From IMG/VR virus record IMGVR_UViG_3300035698_034663, positions 1 to 22,306 of that record: a stretch of 22,306 nucleotides of DNA; one strand, given 5' to 3'. Positions 13,805 through 20,122 of this stretch are shown here, piece after piece. The position numbers and the translations under genes are program-made. The notes under the pieces were generated by a model. That model made no database searches, was not told where the DNA came from, and saw only the letters and a list, made by a program, of their open reading frames with translations. Numbering within the stretch: position 1 is the first letter of the stretch; each line of letters starts with the position of its first letter. Source of the stretch: a virus.

Positions 13805-14029
13805 TTATTGTGTTGGTGGTTTCTTCCAGCTAAATTTCGTTCTACATTCAGGGCAATTAGGTTCATTTATATAAATGAACGCTGAACATTCATGACAAAG
13901 ATATTTCGCATGATACATTCTATGATAATCATTTAAAGCTTTGTATACAAATACAACCAAAGAAATAATCGTAATTATAACAAATACGAAAATAACTATT
14001 AAAATTATATAAACCAAACTACTTAACAT
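13805..14029 (-). CDS. Membrane protein with C-terminal zinc ribbon
   Basis: A 74-residue protein: one N-terminal transmembrane helix (V-Y-I-I-L-I-V-I-F-V-F-V-I-I-T-I-I-S-L-V), a basic linker, then C-H-E-C and, 12 residues later, C-P-E-C-R, a two-knuckle zinc ribbon. The tail ends K-P-P-T-Q. Such membrane-tethered ribbons are common but of varied function. I choose the ATG at 14029; a TTG at 14041 would add four residues. Its start overlaps the end of the tiny gene at 14019, so they are likely coupled. Confidence 0.65.
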   Translation of the reverse strand: MLSSLVYIILIVIFVFVIITIISLVVFVYKALNDYHRMYHAKYLCHECSAFIYINEPNCPECRTKFSWKKPPTQ

Positions 14030-14114
14030 GATTTTTCCCAATATGATATATTATAACTAATGTAAATCTTAAGAAGACAATGAGGCTTATTATTATTGCG
14101 GCCCCAATAGTCAT
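14019..14114 (-). CDS. Tiny membrane peptide, 31 residues
   Basis: Begins M-T-I-G-A-A-I-I-I-S-L-I-V-F-L-R-F-T-L-V and ends G-K-N-H-V-K. One hydrophobic helix with a basic end. GAGGTG lies 6 bases before the ATG at 14114, and the 3' end overlaps the next gene's start by 11 bases. It has the same design as the tiny genes at 13457-13703 in this tRNA-bearing stretch. Function unknown. Confidence 0.5.
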   Translation of the reverse strand: MTIGAAIIISLIVFLRFTLVIIYHIGKNHVK

Positions 14115-14182
14115 CTTAATCACCTCATTCATGATAATATGTAAATATTAATATACTCTTTTTATTTGCTAAACTTATAAAG

Positions 14183-14263
14183 TACCTGCGGCGAGATTCG
14201 AACTCGCAAGCCGTTAGGCGGGGGATTTTGAATCCCCTGTGTATACCGTTCCACCACGCAGGC
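14183..14263 (-). tRNA. tRNA-Leu(CAA)
   Basis: Acceptor GCCTGCG/CGCAGGT, anticodon stem GGGGA/TCCCC with loop TTCAAAA giving CAA, a short class II variable arm (CGCCTAACGGCTT), and T stem GCGAG/CTCGC. Discriminator A, CCA not encoded. It reads UUG. Promoter copy 3 lies about 115 bases upstream on the same strand. Confidence 0.93.
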
Positions 14264-14376
14264 TCATTAAGAATAAGCTCTAATTGACTCTATGGATTTA
14301 GTAGTCTTCTAAAACCTCTTGCCAACTCTTTAAATCTTCAACAAACTCTCCTCAGGGAATCTAACCCAACCCCCTT
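14264..14376 (-). other. tRNA leader with a possible gene fragment
   Basis: This spacer between promoter copy 3 and tRNA-Leu holds no intact ORF. On the minus strand, E-G-G-W-V-R-F-P-E-E is followed in another frame by F-V-E-D-L-K-S-W-Q-E-V-L-E-D-Y-stop. The two pieces read as one short helical peptide broken by a frame change near an AGGAGAG. It may be a decayed gene end or chance. Confidence 0.25.
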
Positions 14377-14430
14377 CCTATATACTCTTAGCTCTTTTGA
14401 GAAAAATCGCAAAGATTTTTAATGAAAACT
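14377..14430 (-). promoter_or_regulatory. Recurrent phage promoter motif, copy 3
   Basis: Minus strand TCTTTGCGATTTTT then CTCAAAAGAGCTAAGAG then TATATA at the -10 position (core 14390-14415). Upstream TTTTCATTAAAAA also matches copy 1 (TTTTCATAAAAAA). It points toward tRNA-Leu and the small membrane-gene cluster down to tRNA-Gln. Confidence 0.72.
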
Positions 14431-14443
14431 TTAATTTTATTTT

Positions 14444-14740
14444 TTATAATAAATATTTCAATAAAAGTTTGTATGCATTTAAATCGAAGTTTAAAGCTTT
14501 AAGTTTATTGAATTCTTTTTCATCATACTCTCTATTATAATAAAACCACCTATAAGATTCTTTCTTATTATAAAAAGTATTTATATATGCCGGGCCACTT
14601 TCACGATGCAGATATTCATATAGACGAAATTCTTTAAACCGCCATCCTACCTTTTGAGGCATATCTTCACCTCTATGCTTTAAGCCATTTAATATCCATT
14701 GCTCACTTAAGCAATCTATACTTAAAATATAAAGGTTCAT
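14444..14740 (-). CDS. Unknown phage protein with an HRxxGPA motif
   Basis: A 98-residue protein. Its middle carries L-H-R-E-S-G-P-A-Y-I-N followed by Y-N-K-K-E-S-Y-R-W-F-Y-Y-N-R-E-Y, resembling the H-R-x-D-G-P-A-x-x repeats found in several unannotated bacterial and phage proteins; only one copy is present. The rest is Tyr- and Lys-rich. Its ATG overlaps the TGA of the upstream 320-residue gene (ATGA), so translation is coupled. Function unknown. Confidence 0.65.
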   Translation of the reverse strand: MNLYILSIDCLSEQWILNGLKHRGEDMPQKVGWRFKEFRLYEYLHRESGPAYINTFYNKKESYRWFYYNREYDEKEFNKLKALNFDLNAYKLLLKYLL

Positions 14741-15696
14741 TTATTTTTTTCAGATAAACTTTTTGCTACTTTAGTAATTGCTTTTAAAAGAGCATAATGA
14801 TTATCATGTTCTCCGAACTGAGGGCCACATATGTCTGTTGGACGCCAAGTATATCTCATATTACTTAATGCGTTTTGAACATAATGAAAGTCTGCTACAA
14901 CTTCAGAAAACTTTTTTAAATCAAAATCCTGCTTCATTATAATTTCACCATATTCTTTCAAACCAACAGAAAACGGGACGTCTTCTCTTAAGAGAAGCCT
15001 GTAAGACTTCTCAGCTTCATGATTATAATTATGATTATAATTAAAGATTACTGAACTGCTAGCGCTTCGAATATCTTTATTGTAATTTAAATCATTAACA
15101 ATTCTTAAATGCTTAGAGTAATTTAGTATGAAATTAGAAGCTTCTTTGCGTAAAGTTTTTAAACTAGAATTAGTGTTAAAATAATCGTTACACTTAGTTT
15201 TTAATATAGCATTCCAAATATCTTCTCTAATCATAGCTTGCTGAACTACTGTAGTATTATCTTCTGGAATATAAGTATTTGGGAATAAAGAACTCTCTCT
15301 ACATTCAATTATATTTAAAAATGAATCTAAGTCTTTACGAACTTTTTCATCTCTATGAAAGTCAGAATATTCCATAACTCTTATTTTCTCATCAAAAACT
15401 AAGTACAGAAAATCTCTAAAGAGTACGTTCTTTAGGTTAGAGCCATCTAGTAAAACTAAATCTTTTTCAAATCCAGGTATAATTGCGTTAACTAAGAAGT
15501 CATCATCCCAATCAGAAATTATACCCTCATCATCATACTTAGCTTTAATGGGCCACGTTCTTGGGAACCACCTAGATTGCATGCTGCTTGCGCTTGTATG
15601 CTCTATAGGATTGCTGGTAACGAGAAACCATCTAACTTCATCTTCATGATTTATAGATAATCCTGAAACGCAACATGTTGATGCAAACGAACCCAT
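14737..15696 (-). CDS. Unknown phage protein, about 319 residues
   Basis: The N-terminus M-G-S-F-A-S-T-C-C-V-S-G-L-S-I-N-H-E-D-E-V looks like the start of a recurrent phage protein type that I cannot name with confidence. The remainder is soluble, mixed alpha/beta, with no catalytic motif recognised. I choose the ATG at 15696, with AAGGA 7 bases upstream; a TTG directly before it is not needed. It is the middle gene of a run 15947 to 14444 with minimal spacers. Confidence 0.7.
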   Translation of the reverse strand: MGSFASTCCVSGLSINHEDEVRWFLVTSNPIEHTSASSMQSRWFPRTWPIKAKYDDEGIISDWDDDFLVNAIIPGFEKDLVLLDGSNLKNVLFRDFLYLVFDEKIRVMEYSDFHRDEKVRKDLDSFLNIIECRESSLFPNTYIPEDNTTVVQQAMIREDIWNAILKTKCNDYFNTNSSLKTLRKEASNFILNYSKHLRIVNDLNYNKDIRSASSSVIFNYNHNYNHEAEKSYRLLLREDVPFSVGLKEYGEIIMKQDFDLKKFSEVVADFHYVQNALSNMRYTWRPTDICGPQFGEHDNHYALLKAITKVAKSLSEKNK

Positions 15697-15707
15697 CAAT
15701 ATATCCT

Positions 15708-15947
15708 TTATAGTTCTTCGTTAAGCTGTTTATTATATCGTGATTCAAACATAATATATGTTAAACTGTATTTTTTTGCTTTTTTACGCGCTGCTTTAAT
15801 AGCTTTTTTTGCGCTATAATAAGTTTTCTTATTAACGTTATACCAGTAATCTTGCTCATAGCTTGCACTATAGCTTAAATCTACTACTGTTACTTTAGTC
15901 TTATCGCCTCTTGGGAAAACTAAGAAACAGAACTGCTTATCTTCCAT
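15708..15947 (-). CDS. Small Lys/Tyr-rich unknown protein
   Basis: A 79-residue protein. The first half has beta-like strands (F-C-F-L-V-F-P-R-G-D), and the second a basic amphipathic helix (S-A-K-K-A-I-K-A-A-R-K-K-A-K-K-Y). AAGGA stands about 8 bases before the ATG at 15947. It is the first gene of the operon leading to 14444. The basic helix could bind nucleic acid, but no known domain is seen. Confidence 0.6.
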   Translation of the reverse strand: MEDKQFCFLVFPRGDKTKVTVVDLSYSASYEQDYWYNVNKKTYYSAKKAIKAARKKAKKYSLTYIMFESRYNKQLNEEL

Positions 15948-15949
15948 TA

Positions 15950-16085
15950 TGCTAATCCTTCAGTTTTTTAAGTTAACCTAGCTTAGTAAGTAATTGTTAG
16001 CGGATCACGGAATGCAGCAGCTAGTTAGGATGGAGAGTTATATAAAACATTTTAATAGTTCACAACAACTCCCCAGCCACTAATA
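15950..16085 (-). ncRNA. Possible structured leader or small RNA
   Basis: No ORF fits this spacer. On the minus strand GGGGAGTT pairs with AACTCTCC around an inner TAAAA/TTTTA hairpin, then TAACTAGCT can pair with AGCTAGGTTA (one bulge) around a GC-rich loop (GCTGCTGCATTCCGTGATCC). It ends about 10 bases before the ribosome site of the gene at 15708, so a folded 5' leader is as likely as an independent RNA. Confidence 0.3.
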
Positions 16086-16088
16086 ACA

Positions 16089-16376
16089 TTACTCTCGTGG
16101 TCCCTTCACGCCATCAACTCGAATCTTTTCGCGAATTGCAAGCTCAACATCACGAGGATGCTCAGACTTAACATTAAAGCTTACAGGGCGTAGTTCTAGC
16201 CGACTCGATGCCGTCATCCGATGCTTTGCCTTAATAAACATCTCATTAGCTCTATCTCGTCGGAATACGGATGCGCCATAACTAGTAGCACCAGTATCAC
16301 GATTATGCTCGTAAGCAACAGTAAACATTCGGTAAACACCAGACTTGGAAACTTCATCTACATAAAAAAACTTCAT
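16089..16376 (-). CDS. Small unknown protein, 95 residues
   Basis: Starts M-K-F-F-Y-V-D-E-V-S-K-S-G. I choose ATG at 16376, because GAGAGG lies 6-7 bases upstream and because promoter copy 4 has its -10 near 16400, too close for the TTG at 16400 to be transcribed with a leader. The middle (G-A-T-S-Y-G-A-S-V-F-R-R-D-R-A) is basic; the C-terminus is mixed. No family recognised. Codon use is slightly more GC-rich than its neighbours. Confidence 0.6.
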   Translation of the reverse strand: MKFFYVDEVSKSGVYRMFTVAYEHNRDTGATSYGASVFRRDRANEMFIKAKHRMTASSRLELRPVSFNVKSEHPRDVELAIREKIRVDGVKGPRE

Positions 16377-16399
16377 ATTCAACCTCTCTTCTTTGTTCA

Positions 16400-16446
16400 A
16401 TTACTCTTAGCTCTTTTGAAAAATTTCGCAAAGATATTTTAAAAAA
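16400..16446 (-). promoter_or_regulatory. Recurrent phage promoter motif, copy 4
   Basis: Minus strand ATCTTTGCGAAATTTT then TCAAAAGAGCTAAGAG then GTAATT at the -10 position (core 16409-16435). The gene at 16089-16376 starts about 25 bases past the -10, the shortest and clearest promoter-to-gene distance of the four copies. Confidence 0.72.
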
Positions 16447-16465
16447 ACTCTTATTTGCGAAATAA
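16438..16465 (-). terminator. Weak hairpin with T run after the gene at 16554
   Basis: TTATTT and AAATAA (16451-16456 with 16460-16465) form an AT-only 6-bp stem with a 3-base loop. On the minus strand GAG and seven T follow. The stem is weak, but the placement between a gene end and promoter copy 4 fits a terminator. Confidence 0.3.
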
Positions 16466-16553
16466 AACCGTCGCATACTCAATATTTTTTATTACAATAT
16501 TCCATTCTATTCCTAGGTGATTATTATGCTTAATTAATTATTGGATCGAATTA

Positions 16554-16925
16554 TTAATATAATTCTAAAACAGTCGCACTAGATGCATCCTGCGCTAACT
16601 TTGAAGGCAGTCGTTGCACTACAACCTCATTATTAATTATTGAGATTGAGCCCCAAGCTACTTTAATATAGTTATATTGGTCATCTCTTAGATGAGACAG
16701 CAAGCTTAATAAAATAAATTCCGCATTTACATAATTCCAGCCATTAAACTTATTTAAGTTTAGTGCGATATCTTTTACGAATTGATATCTAGAATGCTTA
16801 CCAGAGTGAAAAACTATTTCATCAGTTACTATTTCCTGTATTGTCAGATCGATATCGCACCAAGCAACTGTGGAATCTATATTTTCAATGTTGTCTTCAG
16901 AAATCTTAAGTGTATCACTATTCAT
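16554..16925 (-). CDS. Unknown protein, about 123 residues
   Basis: An acidic N-terminus (K-I-S-E-D-N-I-E-N-I-D-S) leads into mixed alpha/beta sequence with three Trp residues and a helix (A-E-F-I-L-L-S-L-L-S-H-L-R-D-D). No domain recognised. Two starts compete: ATG at 16934 overlaps the AAGGG ribosome site, so the ATG at 16925 is preferred. Its start overlaps the stop of the frame-broken membrane gene upstream, suggesting coupling. Confidence 0.6.
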   Translation of the reverse strand: MNSDTLKISEDNIENIDSTVAWCDIDLTIQEIVTDEIVFHSGKHSRYQFVKDIALNLNKFNGWNYVNAEFILLSLLSHLRDDQYNYIKVAWGSISIINNEVVVQRLPSKLAQDASSATVLELY

Positions 16926-17161
16926 GGCACTCATCCCTTTGTGTAGTTTGGTATGTAAATTTCGAGTTTTCTAATTCGTAAAAGAAACCTACCATACTTA
17001 GAAAAAAGAAAATCATAACGCTTAATAGAAAAATGTTGAAAGCTAACTCCTTTCTTTCTCTCTTAATACTTAATCTTTCAATTGGGCCAACTTTTAGCCC
17101 CTCTTGAAGCCCTACTTTGTAGGATTTCTTTTTTCGCTTTCGATGAGTGCAAGTTGCTCAT
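16918..17161 (-). pseudogene. Small membrane protein with a frame break at an A6 run
   Basis: From about 17130 to 16918 one frame encodes K-S-Y-K-V-G-L-Q-E-G-L-K-V-G-P-I, a basic stretch, a transmembrane helix (F-N-I-F-L-L-S-V-M-I-F-F-F-L-S-M-V-G) and a polar tail ending in D-E-C-H-E. It has no start codon of its own before the helix. Deleting one A in the run at 17134-17129 joins it to an ATG at 17161 (80 residues); adding one A joins it instead to the 31-residue gene at 17207, giving a 95-residue fusion. Ribosomal or polymerase slippage at the run, mutation or sequence error are all possible. Confidence 0.5.
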
Positions 17162-17207
17162 CGGACATGGATGATAAAATGCGTAACATACTATCGCTGT
17201 TAGTCAT
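17112..17207 (-). CDS. Small peptide, 31 residues, possible first part of a fusion
   Basis: Begins M-T-N-S-D-S-M-L-R-I-L-S-S-M-S-D-E-Q-L-A and ends R-N-P-T-K. AGGA lies about 11 bases upstream of ATG at 17207. It ends within the A6-run region, where a -1 shift would carry reading into the membrane-protein frame downstream. On its own it would be a tiny soluble helical peptide. Confidence 0.4.
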   Translation of the reverse strand: MTNSDSMLRILSSMSDEQLALIESEKRNPTK

Positions 17208-17275
17208 GGTGTAAATAATCCTCGTTTGATAAGCTTCGCATGATAGTTTTCTTCGATATATTTTATATCACATAC

Positions 17276-17842
17276 TTAGGCTCTTTTCGAATTAGCTAAC
17301 AACACAAGATTTATCAGTATGCCTGAAATATCATATGTGCATAAATAAACTACTACAACAAACATGCTTCCGGAACATAAAGCTGTAATTCCTATTGTTG
17401 GAAATGATAAAAGTATCGTTGCATATAAAGCTATGCATGAAAATAAAGACTGTATAATTCCAGACTTAATTCTGTACTCTAATAATAAATCATGAGAAGT
17501 ATATTTTAATCCAACATCTGGATCGTCATCTACAATAGTGGGAATTGCACCTAAAACAACAGTTTGTTTTTTATTTCCAATCAAATGCATTGAGGATGCG
17601 CTTATGATATCTCTAAATATGAATATGATGCAAGCTACTATTGCTTGAAATAAAATCATAGTGGCATAATTTAAAGTATTAAATTCTACATTATATTTAT
17701 TAAAAAAATCAATGATGCCTTCAGCTCCTAAGATTTGCATTAAAATAAAAGCTACCCCATAGTACATTACTAATGCTGAAGTGGGGTAAACTAATGCCCA
17801 GCGAGTTACTTTTAAATTAGTATAACCTAAATTTATATTCAT
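17276..17842 (-). CDS. Multi-pass membrane protein
   Basis: A 188-residue protein with about four hydrophobic helices: near residues 14-36, 58-80, 128-148 and 150-182, separated by a polar loop at about 90-125 that holds D-D-D-P-D-V-G. The pairing suggests two hairpins in the inner membrane. No catalytic or transporter motif is recognised. AAAGG stands 7 bases upstream of the ATG at 17842. It lies between two damaged genes but is itself intact. Phage membrane proteins of this size include superinfection-exclusion factors, but nothing specific supports that here. Confidence 0.65.
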   Translation of the reverse strand: MNINLGYTNLKVTRWALVYPTSALVMYYGVAFILMQILGAEGIIDFFNKYNVEFNTLNYATMILFQAIVACIIFIFRDIISASSMHLIGNKKQTVVLGAIPTIVDDDPDVGLKYTSHDLLLEYRIKSGIIQSLFSCIALYATILLSFPTIGITALCSGSMFVVVVYLCTYDISGILINLVLLANSKRA

Positions 17843-17882
17843 CCTAACACCTTTTTTTACAATTTATTATTAAGACTTTTAC

Positions 17883-18345
17883 TTAATATTTTTTTTCCAG
17901 AAGAGCTAGCTCATTAAGATCAGAAATTGTCGCCCTAAGAGGAACTCCATGCTGCAGCAAATCTGTTACAAGCCACCTTATTTGACCATCCGAAGTATCC
18001 ATATTAACATAATTAGTCCCGCCGCCGGTATAAGAATCATATTTATAGTTGCACCAATTCTAGTGCACATCTTTTATATATACAATACCTAGTTGATCAA
18101 CACGCCATCTAGACCCCGCAAGTGGCGCGGGATTAAAAAGTGACCGCCATTTGCGCTTGATTGAATACCATAAAATCCATAACATCGCGAACCTCAGAAC
18201 AAAAAGAGTATGTATTACTTGATTTTTTTTATAAAGATCTTCTATATAACAGAATCCATATCCTCGACTTATAATTATCTAAACTCTTAGCTACACCATC
18301 AGCATCATTAGATTCTTTTTCGGAAGCCTCTTTCTAATTAATCAT
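17883..18345 (-). pseudogene. Decayed unknown gene with several frame breaks and amber codons
   Basis: No single ORF spans this stretch, yet coding-like pieces follow one another on the minus strand: K-E-A-S-E-K-E-S-N-D-A-D-G-V-A-K-S-L-D-N; R-G-Y-G-F-C-Y-I-E-D-L-Y-K-K; S-N-T-Y-S-F-C-S-E-V-R-D-V-M-D-F; N-P-A-P-L-A-G-S-R-W-R-V-D-Q-L-G; and, after an in-frame TAG at 18062-18060, N-W-C-N-Y-K-Y-D-S-Y-T-G-G-G-T-N and onward to TAA at 17883. Frame changes fall near an A8 run (about 18230) and a T5 run (about 18138). A further TAG is the fourth codon after ATG at 18345. An intact ancestor would have about 150 residues. A shorter ORF (ATG 18185 with GAGG upstream) ends at the amber codon. Confidence 0.6.
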
Positions 18346-18353
18346 TTAATATA

Positions 18354-18773
18354 CTAAACGGCATTTACAACACCCCATTTTTTTAGATTTATATTATTAC
18401 AATACTCACCTTCAAAAATAAAGTCTTCTCTTCTTGTAAAATCATTATTTACCGTTGAGTATAATCTTCTCGTAGTATTGCAAGTTATATCATGAATAAC
18501 TAAAGTAAAATCTACAACAAAAGCCTCGCCTTTTCCGCTTACATTAGTTACAAATGTATTAAACATTTCCTTATCAACCTGTTCCGCTTTAGCCTTAGCT
18601 TCTTCTTCTGTCGCGATAAAATATCTTGCATATAAAATTTGATGAGGCTCCGAACCATCCTTATAAGGCCAAAGTTTATATCTTTTAAATGTTCCGACTT
18701 TGCTGTGAGGAAATTTTGATTTACCTACAACGATTTGCGAAACCAGTATAGCCCACTCCTTTTTCTTATCCAT
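18354..18773 (-). CDS. Unknown protein, 139 residues
   Basis: Soluble protein of mixed strands and helices. A helix at about 55-70 is Glu/Ala/Lys-rich (A-T-E-E-E-A-K-A-K-A-E-Q-V-D-K). The second half has strands (E-A-F-V-V-D-F-T-L-V-I-H-D-I) and the C-terminus W-G-V-V-N-A-V. AGGATAA stands 5 bases before the ATG at 18773. It directly precedes the decayed gene in transcription order. No family recognised. Confidence 0.65.
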   Translation of the reverse strand: MDKKKEWAILVSQIVVGKSKFPHSKVGTFKRYKLWPYKDGSEPHQILYARYFIATEEEAKAKAEQVDKEMFNTFVTNVSGKGEAFVVDFTLVIHDITCNTTRRLYSTVNNDFTRREDFIFEGEYCNNINLKKWGVVNAV

Positions 18774-18799
18774 ACATTATCCTATATAGAAGATGACAC

Positions 18800-19558
18800 T
18801 TAGTCGGCTAGGGATTCAACTACTTTATTGTCCGGAAGAATTATTGCTGACAACTTAAATGGGTTGCACGTTCCGCAGCCTGTATCCATAGCAATAAAGT
18901 GCGGCTTGATCATAACCTCTTTAACCGGCCTATGTCCAAATATCTGTACAGCGTTTTTAAAGTGATGAAGATTATCATTTGCAAAGCCAATCCCTAAATT
19001 AGGACTAGGCCATAAAATACCATCTGTTGATTCTGGAGTTGATACGATTAAATCCATCATATCCTGATCACTTAACATTCTATCAAGATAGGTTTTAGCT
19101 ATCGAATTCGTTAGTCCGGCATGAGTAAGCCAATACGTTTTATTTTTTATGACAACTTTCCTATAAGCCGGCAAATTTCTAAACCACTCAATCTGCTCTT
19201 CGGTTATAGAAGCAAGTAGTTGCTGCGCAATAGAAACATTTGATTGATGAGTATTTATAACTCCGTATGAAGTAAGCGTACTTATACCACCCATAACTTG
19301 TTGCATACAGTATGGATCAAAAACTTTATCTACCGCTAAATCTCTTAACCAAGTATCATGATTTCCAGTGATAGCATGAATGCCTTCGTCTATACATAGC
19401 TGAATAACGCCCTTAGAATCAGGACCTCTATCAATAAGGTCTCCAAGAGAATATATAGCTATATCTCCATAATCTTTTCTTATCAAATCAATCAGCTTAT
19501 GTAGCTGCTTATACTCACCGTGAACATCTCCGAACACAGCAATCTTCTCTTCGTCCAA
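18800..19558 (-). CDS. PPP-family metallophosphatase (Ser/Thr phosphatase or Ap4A hydrolase like)
   Basis: Motifs of the PPP family appear in order (residues counted from the ATG at 19570): G-D-V-H-G (14-18), G-D-L-I-D-R-G-P (43-50), G-N-H-D (69-72), then W-L-T-H-A-G, F-G-H-R-P-V and D-T-G-C-G. This matches the lambda protein phosphatase and bis(5'-nucleosyl)-tetraphosphatase (ApaH-like) group, which use two metal ions to cleave phosphate esters or dinucleoside polyphosphates; phosphoprotein versus nucleotide substrate is undecided. I prefer the TTG at 19558 (M-D-E-E-K-I-A-V-F-G-D-V-H-G-E-Y), since GGAGG lies 5 bases upstream; the ATG at 19570 overlaps that site. Confidence 0.88.
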   Translation of the reverse strand: MDEEKIAVFGDVHGEYKQLHKLIDLIRKDYGDIAIYSLGDLIDRGPDSKGVIQLCIDEGIHAITGNHDTWLRDLAVDKVFDPYCMQQVMGGISTLTSYGVINTHQSNVSIAQQLLASITEEQIEWFRNLPAYRKVVIKNKTYWLTHAGLTNSIAKTYLDRMLSDQDMMDLIVSTPESTDGILWPSPNLGIGFANDNLHHFKNAVQIFGHRPVKEVMIKPHFIAMDTGCGTCNPFKLSAIILPDNKVVESLAD

Positions 19559-19577
19559 GCATTCCTCCATATAGTTT

Positions 19578-19596
19578 TCATTATACTATATTTATA
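19578..19596 (-). promoter_or_regulatory. Possible promoter upstream of the phosphatase gene
   Basis: The minus strand reads CCTATAAATATAGTATAATG. It contains TATAAT preceded by TATAG, as in promoter copy 1, and also TATAAATA, the T4 late-promoter octamer. TATAAATA also occurs by chance inside genes of this AT-rich window, so this is weak evidence. Confidence 0.3.
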
Positions 19597-19602
19597 GGAA
19601 GT

Positions 19603-19710
19603 CTACTTAATTAAAGAGATAACGCATGGATTTAGTAGTACGTAAATTAATATACATACAAATAACGCAATAACTATATTATGATTAACTTCCAATTTTC
19701 CATACTTCAT
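19603..19710 (-). CDS. Tiny membrane protein, 35 residues
   Basis: M-K-Y-G-K-L-E-V-N-H-N, then a hydrophobic helix (I-V-I-A-L-F-V-C-I-L-I-Y-V-L-L) and N-P-C-V-I-S-L-I-K. GAGA stands 6-8 bases before the ATG at 19710, overlapping the spacer just after the TGA of the Lys-tailed protein gene. One of a family-like set of tiny single-helix genes in this window, without shared sequence. Function unknown. Confidence 0.5.
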   Translation of the reverse strand: MKYGKLEVNHNIVIALFVCILIYVLLNPCVISLIK

Positions 19711-19719
19711 TTTCTTATC

Positions 19720-20121
19720 TCAAGCGAATGGGTTAAATCCCGCAAGTTTTTTATCAACTTTCTGCTTAGCTTTAAGCTTAATAGGCTTAGCTTTCTTTGG
19801 CGAAACTTTCTTATTTTCCTTAGACTCTTTCTTCTTAGATTCTTTAGGCTTATTCTTAGCTTTAACATCCGGCTCATCAAAAGTAATAAGCTCACCCGTA
19901 AGTTTATTTCTTAATCCTAAAATCTTACAAGAAGAATAGATTCCTAGCTTGTTGGATTTTGTATTATTAAACGCATCTTCGATAGGCTTAGAATACTTCT
20001 CTGGAATCTCCTTATTCATCATGCAGCCAGTAGGACCCTTCATAGCCCAAGCTTTTGATATCCACCTTCCATCAAGTGTTCTCTCAACAATAATCCCATT
20101 ATATTCGCATACCGTATTCAT
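19720..20121 (-). CDS. Unknown protein with a Lys-rich tail
   Basis: A 133-residue protein starting M-N-T-V-C-E-Y-N-G-I-I-V-E-R. The first 85 residues look folded (R-W-I-S-K-A-W-A-M-K-G; I-Y-S-S-C-K-I-L-G-L). The last 45 residues are highly basic and disordered (K-P-K-E-S-K-K-K-E-S-K-E-N-K-K, then more Lys/Pro/Ala) and end G-F-N-P-F-A. Such tails often contact nucleic acid or a partner protein. I choose ATG at 20121 with AAGGAG 5 bases upstream; a start at 20166 would lie wholly inside the exonuclease gene. The ribosome site is formed by the last codons of the exonuclease gene, a sign of coupling. It may be an accessory protein to that nuclease, but this is inference. Confidence 0.65.
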   Translation of the reverse strand: MNTVCEYNGIIVERTLDGRWISKAWAMKGPTGCMMNKEIPEKYSKPIEDAFNNTKSNKLGIYSSCKILGLRNKLTGELITFDEPDVKAKNKPKESKKKESKENKKVSPKKAKPIKLKAKQKVDKKLAGFNPFA

Positions 20122-20122
20122 A

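Noticed and set aside
17883-18345. General reassignment of TAG as a sense codon
   Set aside because: TAG ends several apparently intact genes here (for example at 11511, 18354 and 19603), and no tRNA with anticodon CTA is seen.
19681-19914. Overlapping ORFs on both strands at the Lys-rich tail (77 and 62 residues)
   Set aside because: They are shadows of the repetitive Lys codons of the gene at 19720-20121 and lack ribosome sites.
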